NCBI GenBank assembly: GCA_016788045.1 | Contig: JAEUTG010000028.1 | Span: 119,396-183,395, forward strand | DNA length: 64,000 nucleotides | Source: Bacteroidales bacterium | GTDB lineage: Bacteria; Bacteroidota; Bacteroidia; Bacteroidales; Lentimicrobiaceae | Direction: 5' to 3' | Shown: piece by piece, positions 17,598 to 27,351 of the stretch | Layout: each line of letters starts with the position of its first letter | Numbering within the stretch: position 1 is the stretch's first letter | Made by a program: the position numbers and the translations under genes | The notes under the pieces: model-generated | Told to the model about the DNA's origin: nothing | What the model saw: only the letters and a program-made list of their open reading frames with translations | The model's database searches: none

Positions 17598-19634
17598 ATG
17601 ATGAAAACAGTCCGCTTCCTGCTGCTGGTGTTGCTGATACAACAGGCATTCACTCCGGCATTTTCGCAGCCGAACCCTCAGCAACTTCCGGCCCTTGTTG
17701 ACCGGGAACTCTTCTTCGACAACCCTGAGATTGCAGGGAGCCAGCTATCACCCGATGGCAAATTTATCTCTTTCACAAAGCCATATAAAGGCGTTATGAA
17801 TGTGTGGGTGAAGAAATTCGATGAACCCTTCGATGCAGCCCGACCGGTCACCGCGGATCAGGCCAGGCCGGTAAGGTCTTATTTCTGGTCGCGCGACGGC
17901 AAATACATTCTTTACGTTCAGGATAAAGGTGGCGATGAGAACTTCAACATATACGCCGTAAATCCCTCCGAGGCCAATGCTCCGGGCATGGAAGTGCCGG
18001 AGAACAGGGACCTTACAAACCTGAAAGGAGTACGTGTGCTGATTTATTCCGTTCCGAAATCGAATCCCGATGCAATGTATGTCGGACTGAACGACCGCGA
18101 CCCGGCCTGGCACGACCTTTACAAAATGAAAATTTCTACAGGAGAACGTGAACTGATCCGCCAGAACTCAGCGGAAGACAGGATCACCGGCTGGATTTTT
18201 GATTGGGACGACAAGCTCAGGCTGGCCAGCCGTTCAAACATGGACGGGACCAACGAGCTGTTGCGGGTTGATGAAAAAGGCTTCACCCCGATCTACGAAA
18301 CCAATGTTTTTGAGCAGGCCTACCCTGTTGCCTTTCAGAAAGACAACAAGCGGTTTTATATGGTAACCAACAAAGGCGATGACCGCGATCTTTCGCAATT
18401 GGTATTATTTGACCCTGAAACACTTAAAGAAGAATTCATTGAATCAGACCCAATGAAAAGGGTTGACTTTGGTGATGCTGCCATTTCAGAGGTAAGCAGG
18501 GAAATAATCTTCACTTCATATGAGGATGAAAAAGAACGGCTTTACTTTAAAGACAAGTCTTATGAAGCTGACTACAACCTGATAAAAAAAGAGCTTCCGG
18601 GTGTGGAGTTTTATTTCTCCAGGCCAACTGCGGATGAACGTTTCTGGATTATCGGCGCTTATAGCGATGTTGATCCCGGCACCACGTATCTGTATGATCG
18701 CATGACCAAAAAGCTCACATTCCAGTATAAACCACGTCCTAACATTCCTGTGAAAGACATGGCCCCGATGACAGCCATTCGTTATAAATCGAGCGATGGT
18801 CTGGAAATTCCGGCCTACCTTACCCTACCCAAAGGAGTGGAAGCAAAAAATCTGCCTTTGATCGTAATGCCTCACGGAGGGCCCTGGGGCCGCAGTGGCT
18901 GGGGATTCAACTCCTATGCCCAGTTCCTTGCAAACCGCGGCTATGCCGTGCTTGATCCGAACTTCAGAGCTTCAACAGGTTATGGTAAAAAGTTCATCGA
19001 CGCAGGCAACAACGAATGGGGACAGAAAATGCAGGATGACATCACCTGGGGTGTTAAGTATCTGGTCGATCAGGGCATTGCTGATCCGAAGAGAATCGGC
19101 ATTATGGGAGGTTCCTACGGGGGATATGCTACCCTGGCTGGTCTGGCTTTTACCCCTGATGTATATGCCTGCGGGGTTTCTATCGTTGGCCCGTCGAACC
19201 TGATTACCCTTCTCAACTCAATTCCGCCGTACTGGGAATCCATCCGCAAAGTATTTCACCTGCGCATGGGCGACCCGGGAACCCCCGAAGGACTTGCCCA
19301 GCTTGAAAAACAGTCGCCGCTGAATTCTGCAACCCGCATCAAGGCTCCGCTGCTTGTGGTTCAGGGGGCCAACGACCCCAGGGTAAACAAGTTTGAATCT
19401 GACCAGATCGTGGTTGCCCTGCGCGAAAGAGGATTTGCTGTTGAATACATTGTTGCTCCCGACGAAGGTCACGGATTCGCACGACCTGTCAACAACATGG
19501 CCATGCTGGCTGCTGCTGAAAAATTCCTGGCAAAACATCTCGGGGGCCGTTACCAGGAAAGCATGAAGCCCGAAGTTGCCGCCAGACTGAAAGAAATCAC
19601 GGTTGACCCGGCCAGTGTGGAATTGAAGAAGTAG
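17598..19634 (+). CDS. Secreted S9-family prolyl oligopeptidase-like serine peptidase
   Basis: A 678-residue protein with a signal peptide (about residues 1-24, ending AFSQP). The N-terminal half looks like a WD/beta-propeller: [18 protein letters not shown] and similar repeats. The C-terminal alpha/beta hydrolase has the nucleophile motif [10 protein letters not shown], an Asp in QGANDPRV and a His in DEGHGF. This order fits acylaminoacyl-peptidase/S9C-like enzymes that release small peptides or residues in the periplasm. It is preceded by the iorAB terminator and followed by a large hairpin, so it is probably transcribed alone. Confidence 0.92.
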   Translation: MMKTVRFLLLVLLIQQAFTPAFSQPNPQQLPALVDRELFFDNPEIAGSQLSPDGKFISFTKPYKGVMNVWVKKFDEPFDAARPVTADQARPVRSYFWSRDGKYILYVQDKGGDENFNIYAVNPSEANAPGMEVPENRDLTNLKGVRVLIYSVPKSNPDAMYVGLNDRDPAWHDLYKMKISTGERELIRQNSAEDRITGWIFDWDDKLRLASRSNMDGTNELLRVDEKGFTPIYETNVFEQAYPVAFQKDNKRFYMVTNKGDDRDLSQLVLFDPETLKEEFIESDPMKRVDFGDAAISEVSREIIFTSYEDEKERLYFKDKSYEADYNLIKKELPGVEFYFSRPTADERFWIIGAYSDVDPGTTYLYDRMTKKLTFQYKPRPNIPVKDMAPMTAIRYKSSDGLEIPAYLTLPKGVEAKNLPLIVMPHGGPWGRSGWGFNSYAQFLANRGYAVLDPNFRASTGYGKKFIDAGNNEWGQKMQDDITWGVKYLVDQGIADPKRIGIMGGSYGGYATLAGLAFTPDVYACGVSIVGPSNLITLLNSIPPYWESIRKVFHLRMGDPGTPEGLAQLEKQSPLNSATRIKAPLLVVQGANDPRVNKFESDQIVVALRERGFAVEYIVAPDEGHGFARPVNNMAMLAAAEKFLAKHLGGRYQESMKPEVAARLKEITVDPASVELKK

Positions 19635-19672
19635 GAAGGCTTTACTTCTGCTGACTTCAGAAACATTGTTGC

Positions 19673-19763
19673 AAAAAGACTGTTTCAGGCATATTTTTCC
19701 GGTTAATCAGCGTTACGGTTACAGTGGTAACGCATCCGGAAGAAGACCGGGAACAGTCTTTTT
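19673..19763 (+). terminator. Large nested hairpin after the S9 peptidase, probable terminator or structured RNA
   Basis: Three nested perfect stems: AAAAAGACTGTT with AACAGTCTTTTT (12 bp, 19673-19684 and 19752-19763), TTCCGG with CCGGAA, and GCGTTAC with GTAACGC closing a 10-nt loop. The outer 3' arm ends in TTTTT. It is much larger than the other terminators here. The rest of the 19635-19972 spacer shows no gene. Confidence 0.6.
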
Positions 19764-19972
19764 CATGAGTAGTTCAATCTTCACTTACGACTTACTCTGA
19801 CGCTGAAAAACATCATCAAGGTCAGGTTTGCAGCAACTCAGGCGTATGGAGAATCAGGAGGAATTAAAAAATGTGCCTTGAATCAAACCAAATCTTCAAC
19901 TAATATGTTAATTCTTTTGGGTTTCCAACTGAAACTTTATTAAACAAAAGAAACGACAAACATATTGATATC

Positions 19973-20851
19973 ATGGATACAACTCAAGATAGAATGATCA
20001 CAGTGCAGTGCATGGTGAGCTTGCCCATAGAAAAAGCCTGGCAATTCTGGACGGGTGAAGAGCATATCGTTCAATGGAATCAGGCGAACGATGAATGGCA
20101 CACCCCGGAAGCAAAGAACGATCTCAGGCCCGGAGGCAGATTTTGCTACCGGATGGAAGCCAGGGATGGCAGTGCCGGATTTGATTTTGAAGGTGGATAC
20201 GAATTGGTAGAGAAACACAGGCAAATCTTGTCGGTGCTTGGGGATGGGAGGAAAGTAATAGTAACGTTCAGCGAAGAGGGCGGACAGACAATCGTCAAAG
20301 AGACCTTCGAAGCAGAATCAATGAATTCAACCGAGCTTCAGAGGCAGGGCTGGCAATCAATCCTGGACTCATTTTCAGGTTACGCCGAACGCTGTAAGAC
20401 GCTGAACACCCTGCGTTTTGAGATAAACATACAGGCACCTGTACGCAAAGTTTATGACACAATGCTCGACGAAAACCATTACCGCACCTGGACCCGCGTA
20501 TTCAATGCTGAATCAAGGTTTGTGGGGTCATGGAAAAAGGGCAGCGGGATGCAATTTCTGGGCGCAGAAGCAGATGGCAGCGTTGGTGGTATGATCAGTA
20601 CAATCCGTGAAAATATCCCGGGAGTGTATGTGAGCATAGAGCATCTGGGGTTCGTGAAAAACGGAGAGCAGATTACATCAGGTGATCCATTCGACGGCTG
20701 GCAAGGCGCACGGGAGAATTATACCTTTGTTGATACCGCAGGTTCCACTAAGCTGAGAGTCGATCTAGATACCAAACCGGAATATCAGGATTATTTCAAT
20801 ACAACATGGCCCGAAGCCCTTTCCAGCCTGAAAAGTCTTTGCGAAGCATAA
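19973..20851 (+). CDS. Protein with two SRPBCC (AHSA1/START-like) domains
   Basis: A 292-residue cytoplasmic protein. Domain 1 (about residues 10-140) has PIEKAWQFWTGEEHIVQW and GGRFCYRMEARDG. Domain 2 (about 147-290) begins IQAPVRKVYDTMLDENHYRTW. Both match the Aha1 C-terminal-like ligand-binding fold. Such proteins bind hydrophobic ligands or are stress-linked, but no ligand can be proposed here. It precedes a VOC protein by 100 nt, and the two families often co-occur. Start ATG gives MDTTQDRM. Confidence 0.85.
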   Translation: MDTTQDRMITVQCMVSLPIEKAWQFWTGEEHIVQWNQANDEWHTPEAKNDLRPGGRFCYRMEARDGSAGFDFEGGYELVEKHRQILSVLGDGRKVIVTFSEEGGQTIVKETFEAESMNSTELQRQGWQSILDSFSGYAERCKTLNTLRFEINIQAPVRKVYDTMLDENHYRTWTRVFNAESRFVGSWKKGSGMQFLGAEADGSVGGMISTIRENIPGVYVSIEHLGFVKNGEQITSGDPFDGWQGARENYTFVDTAGSTKLRVDLDTKPEYQDYFNTTWPEALSSLKSLCEA

Positions 20852-20951
20852 ACAGCACCAGCAAAACACAGCGATCAGGCAAACAGCCGGCTAACCCAGG
20901 ACCGATACTTAATTTCTTCAATGAATTACAAATCAACCAAATCAGACAGAC

Positions 20952-21392
20952 ATGACACAAGTCAGTATTTACCTCAACTTTAACGGTACTACAGAAGAGG
21001 CCTTCAATTTTTACAAATCAGTGTTCGGTGGTGAGTTTGAAGGAAACGGGATGATGCGTTTCGGCGACATTCCACCTTCAGAAGGCATGCCTCCCATCCC
21101 AGAAGCAGACAGGAATCTGGTGATGCATGTAACCCTGCCCATCCTTGACGGTTTTCAACTGATGGGAAGCGATGCACCTGAATCTATGGGATTCAGCATC
21201 CGACAGGGTAACAATATCTACATCAACCTGATGCCACCAACCCGCGCCGAAACCCGACGGATTTTCAATGCCCTGGCTGAAGGCGGCAGTATTGAACAGG
21301 AACTTCAGGATATGTTCTGGGGCGATTATTACGGCAGTTGTACCGATAAATTCGGCATCCGCTGGATGTTCAATTGTCCGGAGAAAAACTAA
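20952..21392 (+). CDS. PhnB-like VOC-superfamily protein
   Basis: A 146-residue protein of the PhnB / 3-demethylubiquinone-methyltransferase-like VOC family. It starts VSIYLNFNGTTEEAFNFYK, has SVFGGEF, and ends DKFGIRWMFNC. The two betaalphabetabetabeta modules are of usual length. The metal site cannot be judged safely from sequence, and enzymatic activity is unproven for the family. It probably forms a transcription unit with the preceding SRPBCC gene. Confidence 0.88.
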   Translation: MTQVSIYLNFNGTTEEAFNFYKSVFGGEFEGNGMMRFGDIPPSEGMPPIPEADRNLVMHVTLPILDGFQLMGSDAPESMGFSIRQGNNIYINLMPPTRAETRRIFNALAEGGSIEQELQDMFWGDYYGSCTDKFGIRWMFNCPEKN

Positions 21393-21631
21393 CTGGTTTT
21401 CCTTTTAACGGCCCTGAATCAGCATCAGATTTGATGAGGATACAGGGCTTTTATTATGAATCCACGGAATTATCAGCAATCTCAGATTGCAGGCAGGAAG
21501 GAGGCATGGTACAAAACTCGGCAATTGTTATAAGAATTCAGGCGCATTGGGGTGGTTTATCAGAAAAAAATGTTTAATTTTCTTTTTAAACAATTAAACA
21601 ATCCTGATTGTTAATGAATGAAAAAGCAACC

Positions 21632-22855
21632 ATGAAGAAACTTATACTCTCTTTTGTTATTTTGGTTCTGGCAACGGCCAGCCTTTCTGCTCAGATCAGC
21701 CTGATCGGGGCTTCTTCTAATCAGACCACCGGCAACATTGACATTCTGAGATGGGATGCCCTTGATTCCACTTCTGTGACAGTCTATCCGACAGAGCTTG
21801 TGGCTTATCTTTTCGGTTCGTCGGTATTCAATGCTTACAGCAGTAATTATTACTTAACCGGATTCACCGATTCGGTTTCCGGGCTTTTCTCGTACAACAC
21901 AGCCACGAATGCCCAGACCATGAGCAGCTACACCTCCTTCTCAAATATCACAGAGATTGACATGAGCACGGGGAAAATCTATAACCTCAGGATGGAAGAA
22001 AGTGACTATATCTCGGTGAATGAATACGATATCAAAAACGGCACCGACAGCCTGCTGGGAACCATTTATGAACCAGGCATCATTGGCATTGTTGCCGACG
22101 CCACCGGATTTGATTCAAATAATGGCGTTTTCTACTACGCCGGGTATGACACCACTTCTGCTCTTTGTCTGTATGCGATACCGGTTCGCGAGCCAGTGTT
22201 TTCGTACTCAAAAACCATACTGCAATCAGCTTTATCTCCCGGTAACATCACCAGTGTTAATTACGATAATGTCAACAATACCCTTTATGCCATGTATACC
22301 GTTTACGACAGTACCTGGTCGTATGCCGGAAGAAAACTGGTAGAAATCAACCAGGGTACAGGAGAAGTCACTGAGCGCGGTGATCTATCTGCATTTCCTT
22401 ACTACCTGGCAGGATCCTCTTCGTTTGACCAGAACAGCGGGAGTTTTTTGCTGGTGGCTTTTGATTCAGCCTTTGCTCAGAAGATGATCATTTTCAACAC
22501 CTACGACAACACGTACCAGACCGTTTTTGCGCCTGCTGCTTCAGAAATCGTATGCGACAATTCAGATTTTGCCAGATCTGCCTACAATACGACGGCAGTG
22601 AAACTTACAGAAAAACCTGATTTCAGCCTTTTCCCCAATCCTGCATCAGAAACTATAACCATTTCAGGTTTATCCACACCGGAGGAGACCAGACAACTGT
22701 CTATCCTGAATGCCGGCGGTCAATTGGTGAAACAGCTCACCCTGTCAGGTACTGACAATTTAGTCCTCGACATCAGCATGCTTCAGTCAGGATTGTATTT
22801 TGTTAAACTGAATTCACCAACAGGTTCTTTGGTAAAAAAACTGAGTATTCTCTGA
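21632..22855 (+). CDS. Secreted protein with T9SS type A sorting domain
   Basis: The signal peptide MKKLILSFVILVLATASLSA sets the preferred ATG at 21632. The frame is open back to a TTG at 21608. The middle is a beta-rich region with repeated Tyr/Ser/Thr strands and no recognised domain. The last ~80 residues are a type IX sorting domain: FSLFPNPASETITISG, LSILNAGGQLV, LDISMLQSGLYFVKL and a Lys-containing end. The mature protein should cross the outer membrane by T9SS and be surface-attached or released. The substrate or role is unknown. Confidence 0.85.
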   Translation: MKKLILSFVILVLATASLSAQISLIGASSNQTTGNIDILRWDALDSTSVTVYPTELVAYLFGSSVFNAYSSNYYLTGFTDSVSGLFSYNTATNAQTMSSYTSFSNITEIDMSTGKIYNLRMEESDYISVNEYDIKNGTDSLLGTIYEPGIIGIVADATGFDSNNGVFYYAGYDTTSALCLYAIPVREPVFSYSKTILQSALSPGNITSVNYDNVNNTLYAMYTVYDSTWSYAGRKLVEINQGTGEVTERGDLSAFPYYLAGSSSFDQNSGSFLLVAFDSAFAQKMIIFNTYDNTYQTVFAPAASEIVCDNSDFARSAYNTTAVKLTEKPDFSLFPNPASETITISGLSTPEETRQLSILNAGGQLVKQLTLSGTDNLVLDISMLQSGLYFVKLNSPTGSLVKKLSIL

Positions 22856-22979
22856 TCAGAAAACTGAAGTTTTCTGAATTTCAGCTGCCGTTTCAACCCT
22901 TTGAGGTTAAAACGGTATGCTTGCTGAAAGTTGCAATTTAAAACAGGATCTTTGCAGGTAGTAGTTAAGGTCTATACAG

Positions 22980-23354
22980 ATGAATGAGGTAGAATCTTTT
23001 ATATACAGATACGAGGGTCAGGAAAAGGAGATTATGCTGACCCTTTACAACCTGCTGTCAGATTTCCCGGGTGTTACCTCCCGGCTTACGTTCAACCTGC
23101 CCTTCTTCTATCGTAAAAGCTGGGTTTGTTATCTCTATCCGGTTAAAAAAGGAGGAATAGAACTGGTTTTCACCAGGGGCAATGAGTTATCTGACGAGGC
23201 AGGGCTGTTAAATGCCCGTGGCAGAAAGCTGGTAAAAGGTGTCATCTTCAAAACCACTGCAGACATTCCGTCTGAATCGCTTTTACAGGTGATAAACGAA
23301 GCCTTGTTGCTGGATGAGAATGTTCCTTACCAGAGTCCCGGCAAGAAGAAATAG
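22980..23354 (+). CDS. DUF1801 (YdhG-like) protein
   Basis: A 124-residue protein. The conserved strand-helix features are LTFNLPFFYRKSWVCYL and GGIELVFTRGNEL, typical of DUF1801/YdhG, which has a CyaY-like fold. The function of the family is unknown. No signal peptide. A near-match to the -7 box (GATCTTTG) lies 33 nt upstream but lacks the first T. Confidence 0.78.
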   Translation: MNEVESFIYRYEGQEKEIMLTLYNLLSDFPGVTSRLTFNLPFFYRKSWVCYLYPVKKGGIELVFTRGNELSDEAGLLNARGRKLVKGVIFKTTADIPSESLLQVINEALLLDENVPYQSPGKKK

Positions 23355-23647
23355 GCTGGTTTTCGGTTCGGGTATTGAATATTCACACAGGTAATCCAGG
23401 CCGTTGAGTTCTGTGCCTTATACAGAATTCAAACAAAAGTCAGGCTTGTCATTGAGTTTACCGACCCTGACCAGCGGGCAGTTGAAACAATGTAACGAAG
23501 CCGGAATCCAGCCGGCCTTGCACTGCACAATTCCTCCTGATGGGAAATCCATGGCAATCCCGTCTGCTTTTCAATGGTAGTTTTTCACACTTCCCGAAAA
23601 TAATATCGCTGTAAAATGATTATCTTTACCTCTTAATGATGTGAATT
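23355..23647. other. Spacer without a gene
   Basis: 293 bp. A 9-bp hairpin, GAGTTCTGT with ACAGAATTC, lies near 23405-23430 without a T tract. No ORF or RNA gene is supported. Confidence 0.5.
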
Positions 23648-24328
23648 ATGAAGAGATTTTTTACCATTGCGACACTGATTGCTGCCGGCCTGGCCGGATT
23701 CACTGTGAATGCGCAGGAGTTATGCAAAGTATTGCTTCCGCAGATATCAGGCAGCTACGAAGGGGGTTGCAAAAAGGGACTGGCCCATGGTCAGGGTAAA
23801 GCAAAAGGAACCGATCAGTACGAAGGGCAATTCCGCGCCGGGTATCCTGATGGAAAAGGAACTTATGTTTGGTCAACCGGTGAAAAATATACCGGTCAAT
23901 GGAAGAATGGCAAAAGGAACGGCATAGGGGAATACACGTTTCTTGACAACGGAAAAGACACCACGAACAGAGGGCAATGGACAGATGATCAATACACCGG
24001 GCCTGTCTATGCCAAGCCTGAGGTGTTACAGAAGGATGGTGTTGACAGATATTCGTTTCAGAAAAACGGAGACCTGAGAAGAAGGGTACTTATCAATTTC
24101 TATCAGAACGGGATGAGAAATACCGTGCTGAACAACCTGCTGCTCTCTTCGGGCAGCGGTTATGAAACCACGCTGGGCATCTCTACCGGATATGATGAGG
24201 TCACTTTTCCGGTTACCATCAAAATCAGCTATACTACACTGAACAAACTGAACAGCATGCCGGTAAACGTCAGATTTGAATTTGAGATTTCAGAACCGGG
24301 CGATTGGGTGGTTGATATTCACAACTGA
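23648..24328 (+). CDS. Secreted MORN-repeat protein
   Basis: A 226-residue protein with signal peptide (to about residue 22, VNAQE). Three MORN repeats are visible at about residues 37-100: YEGGCKKGLAHGQGK, YEGQFRAGYPDGKGTY and YTGQWKNGKRNGIGEY. The C-terminal half is a beta-rich region with no recognised domain. MORN repeats often act as protein or lipid scaffolds. In Bacteroidota they occur in exported proteins of unknown role. No coupled neighbour. Confidence 0.84.
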   Translation: MKRFFTIATLIAAGLAGFTVNAQELCKVLLPQISGSYEGGCKKGLAHGQGKAKGTDQYEGQFRAGYPDGKGTYVWSTGEKYTGQWKNGKRNGIGEYTFLDNGKDTTNRGQWTDDQYTGPVYAKPEVLQKDGVDRYSFQKNGDLRRRVLINFYQNGMRNTVLNNLLLSSGSGYETTLGISTGYDEVTFPVTIKISYTTLNKLNSMPVNVRFEFEISEPGDWVVDIHN

Positions 24329-24419
24329 AAAATTTTCAGACATTGTTAAAATTCTCAATCTGACTTCCCTGCAATCCTGAGTCGGTCACTGTAAGCAAAT
24401 CCGGTGCGCTCTTTTTCTG

Positions 24420-24427
24420 TAAATTTG
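24420..24427 (+). promoter_or_regulatory. Candidate -7 box upstream of the LpxR-like gene
   Basis: TAAATTTG matches TAnnTTTG, 38 nt before the ATG. No -33 element is clear. Confidence 0.42.
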
Positions 24428-24464
24428 CGGGTTACATAACCAATTAGCACCGATTAATCTGAGT

Positions 24465-26027
24465 ATGCGTCTGTTATCATTTGTCATGATCCTGTTTTCC
24501 CTGCCGGTAGTCCATTCATGCCGCACAGAGCCGGATTATGCCCATACGCAGCGTAAACATCCCGCTTCATTGCCTTCGGAAGTTGTAAAGTTTGATTCAC
24601 CGGTGATGCTGTTCATCTATCCGGATAGAAACCAGGCTGACAGTCTGACTGCTATTCTTGGAAATGATCGGTTCTACACACAATCTGACTCAGCTGGTGA
24701 AATGTTCAGAAAAGCCAGAAAGCAGGCTGAGAGGAAAAACCTTCAGACCTGGTCGGGAACAGTAAGAAACTTTGAGTTTACCACCAGTGATGGCGCTGTT
24801 ATTGAGTTGAGGCTCTCAGCCTATAAGGAGCCATGGTTTATGGTAACATTTGACGGGCAAAACTCACCACAAATTGTCAGGTCTGCCGATATTCAACGCT
24901 TTTCTGAAGAAACTGAACCACTTAAAATAAAGACCGGCAGAAAGATTAAATCAACCACTCAAAAGTCTGCAGGGGCTATTGCTCAAAGTCGGGATTCCCT
25001 GGTAAGGGCTGAAATCCCTGACATTGAAACCCGCGCACCGGAAACCACCATCCGGCTGCAGATTTATCCCGGCGCGCCTGCTCCACCTTACAGAAATGAG
25101 TCTGCCGGCATACACATCATCAATAGCTATATCAGCGCTGCTAAACAGTGTTGGCTGGAATTTGACAACGATCTTTTTTCCAACACAGACCGGTACTACA
25201 CGAATGGGGTTGTCCTGGGTTATTCGGCACCATCGCTCACATCCTGGAAGTTAAACAGGCTGATGATCGGTTTACGCCGCAACAGCGTAATCAAATCGGC
25301 CATAAGTCTGCATCACGGAATGTATACTCCCTTTACAACCAAGCTACCCCCGACCCTGAATGACGACCGGCCCTATGCTTCCACCCTCTTTCTCAGGTAC
25401 AGCCAGGTTTCGGAGGATGCCTTGTCCGGAATCAGGGTGCTGACCGCCCTTGAAGCCGGGGTTATCGGAGATGCGGCGCTGGGGCGGTATCTGCAGAAAT
25501 CGGTTCATGCCGGCATTCCAAGCAACGATGAACCCCTGGGCTGGGACACACAAATCAGAAACGATGTTGTTCTGAATTATCATCTCGGATTCCACAAACA
25601 GGTTGTCAGCACCAGAAGTGCAGAGGTTTACGCAACGAGTGAAGCTGTAGCAGGGACTTTACATACAAGGGGTGCTATTGGCATAACAGCCATTGCAGGC
25701 AGAATTGCACCAGGGCTCACACCCTTGCCCGGAGGCGTAAACAAAACTGTGACCGGCAAGTCCTCCTGGCATTATGGTGCAGAAGGGGGCTTCGAAATGC
25801 GTTTTATCGGCTATGATGCGACCCTGCAGGGCGGTTTCTTTTCGAAAGAGAATATCTACGCCCTGAAGCCCGAAGAAATCGAAAGGCTGGTTGCTGCCTT
25901 GCATTTTGGGCTATTTGCGGGTTACGGAAAATTCGGCCTGAGCATTTCTCAGTATTATCTGAGCCCCGAATTTAAGGCAGGAAAACAACATTTCTGGGGT
26001 CAGATTGGTTTAAAATATGGTTATTAG
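24465..26027 (+). CDS. LpxR-like outer-membrane lipid A deacylase with a long lipoprotein-type N-terminus
   Basis: A 520-residue protein. The C-terminal ~310 residues match LpxR (DUF2219): FDNDLFSNTDRYYTNG (about residues 227-242), HHGMYTPF and DDRPYASTLFLRY. These contain the Asn/Asp, Thr and His residues used by the Salmonella lipid A 3'-O-deacylase. The first ~200 residues are extra. They begin with a signal sequence ending VVHSC, a plausible lipobox with Cys19, and a charged Lys/Ser/Arg-rich linker. Typical LpxR lacks this extension. It lies 3 nt before the CapA gene, so they are co-transcribed. Confidence 0.8.
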   Translation: MRLLSFVMILFSLPVVHSCRTEPDYAHTQRKHPASLPSEVVKFDSPVMLFIYPDRNQADSLTAILGNDRFYTQSDSAGEMFRKARKQAERKNLQTWSGTVRNFEFTTSDGAVIELRLSAYKEPWFMVTFDGQNSPQIVRSADIQRFSEETEPLKIKTGRKIKSTTQKSAGAIAQSRDSLVRAEIPDIETRAPETTIRLQIYPGAPAPPYRNESAGIHIINSYISAAKQCWLEFDNDLFSNTDRYYTNGVVLGYSAPSLTSWKLNRLMIGLRRNSVIKSAISLHHGMYTPFTTKLPPTLNDDRPYASTLFLRYSQVSEDALSGIRVLTALEAGVIGDAALGRYLQKSVHAGIPSNDEPLGWDTQIRNDVVLNYHLGFHKQVVSTRSAEVYATSEAVAGTLHTRGAIGITAIAGRIAPGLTPLPGGVNKTVTGKSSWHYGAEGGFEMRFIGYDATLQGGFFSKENIYALKPEEIERLVAALHFGLFAGYGKFGLSISQYYLSPEFKAGKQHFWGQIGLKYGY

Positions 26028-26030
26028 CCC

Positions 26031-27176
26031 ATGAACATGGTTTTCGATTATTTCCGGTACATTCTGCTTGCCGCTAGCGTTCTTATAACAAGCATTACAG
26101 ATCGTCAGGCTCCTTTTGCCCCTGTGAATGCACCGGATTCCACTTCGGTAACCCTTCTTTTTGCAGGCGACATCATGCAGCACGGCCCTCAGATTGCCGC
26201 TGCCTGGAATGCGGAAGACTCTGTTTATGATTACACCCCTTGTTTCCGGTATGTCAAAGCGATCGTTTCGAAATATGATTTCGCTATTGCCAATCTTGAA
26301 ACCACCCTGGGCGGTGAGCCCTATACAGGTTACCCCCAGTTCAGTGCCCCCGATGAGATTGCTGTTGCTGCCCGTGAAGCTGGCTTCGATATTATTTCCA
26401 CCGCCAACAACCACTCCTGCGACCGCGGTAATCCGGGAATCCTCAGAACAATCAAGGTTCTGGACAGCCTTGGTTTAAAGAGAACAGGCACCTACCCCGA
26501 CAGTGCTGACATGGCCAGCCATCATCCGCTGATTCTCAGGAAGAACGGAATTACCATCGCCTTGCTGAATTACACCTACGGAACCAACGGGCTGCCGTTT
26601 CATAGCCCTGTGGTGGTAAGCCTGATCGACAGTGCCAGGATTATCGCTGATCTGAAGTCGCTGAACAGGAATGACATAGATTTCAGGATCGTATTCTTCC
26701 ACTGGGGTAACGAATACCAGTCATTTGCCTCTGAAAACCAAAAGCAACTGGCTCAGCTTTGCAGGGAAAATGGTGCAGATGCTGTGATCGGGTCGCATCC
26801 GCATGTGCTGCAGCCAATGGAATATCTTCAGCCTGACAGCATCCATCCTTCGGGGCATCTGCTGGTTTATTCACTGGGAAATTTTGTTTCGAACCAGCGT
26901 GACCGGTACAAAGACGGCGGTGCCATGATTGGATTCAGCCTTTCAAAAACATGGAACAGAAAACTGGTTCACAAACCTGAATATCACCTGACCTGGGTTT
27001 ATACTCCGGTAGAAAACGGGAAAAAGCAATATTACATTCTTCCGGCCGCGCAGTTTGAAAACGACTCCACCCTTGAAACTCAGACGCTCAGGCAGTTGCG
27101 CGAATTCACCAGCGATTCCAGAGCCTTGCTCAACCAGCACGAAAATGCGGTTATGGAAGCAACATTCCCACGGTAG
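26031..27176 (+). CDS. CapA/PgsA-like (PGA_cap) metallophosphatase-fold protein
   Basis: A 381-residue exported protein with an N-terminal hydrophobic segment. PGA_cap motifs are LLFAGDIMQHGPQ, IANLETTLGG, STANNHSCDRG, GSHPHVLQPME and LVYSLGNFVSNQ. They form a calcineurin-like metal site. Members are linked to poly-gamma-glutamate capsule export or to cell-surface polymer work. No pgsBC partners are near, so a capsule role is not supported here. It follows the LpxR-like gene by 3 nt, suggesting a shared envelope function. Confidence 0.87.
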   Translation: MNMVFDYFRYILLAASVLITSITDRQAPFAPVNAPDSTSVTLLFAGDIMQHGPQIAAAWNAEDSVYDYTPCFRYVKAIVSKYDFAIANLETTLGGEPYTGYPQFSAPDEIAVAAREAGFDIISTANNHSCDRGNPGILRTIKVLDSLGLKRTGTYPDSADMASHHPLILRKNGITIALLNYTYGTNGLPFHSPVVVSLIDSARIIADLKSLNRNDIDFRIVFFHWGNEYQSFASENQKQLAQLCRENGADAVIGSHPHVLQPMEYLQPDSIHPSGHLLVYSLGNFVSNQRDRYKDGGAMIGFSLSKTWNRKLVHKPEYHLTWVYTPVENGKKQYYILPAAQFENDSTLETQTLRQLREFTSDSRALLNQHENAVMEATFPR

Positions 27177-27351
27177 TTTCATCAGAAGCCTGTTATTCCG
27201 TCAATGTCAGACTGACAAAGCGTCAGCCGTTCATCAAGTAAAAAACCACCGGCATTTTAAATCGCTTAATTATCACTAAAATAGCCAAACAAGTCTGACA
27301 TCTGCTGATTCATGGCACATAATTTGGGAAGAGCTGCAAAAAAACAGAATT

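Noticed and set aside
21374..21577. 67-aa ORF after the PhnB-like gene
   Set aside because: It overlaps the real gene's end, has no domain and no plausible upstream signal.
23405..23600. Possible pseudogene in the spacer before the MORN gene
   Set aside because: Translations in all frames are short and match nothing I know.
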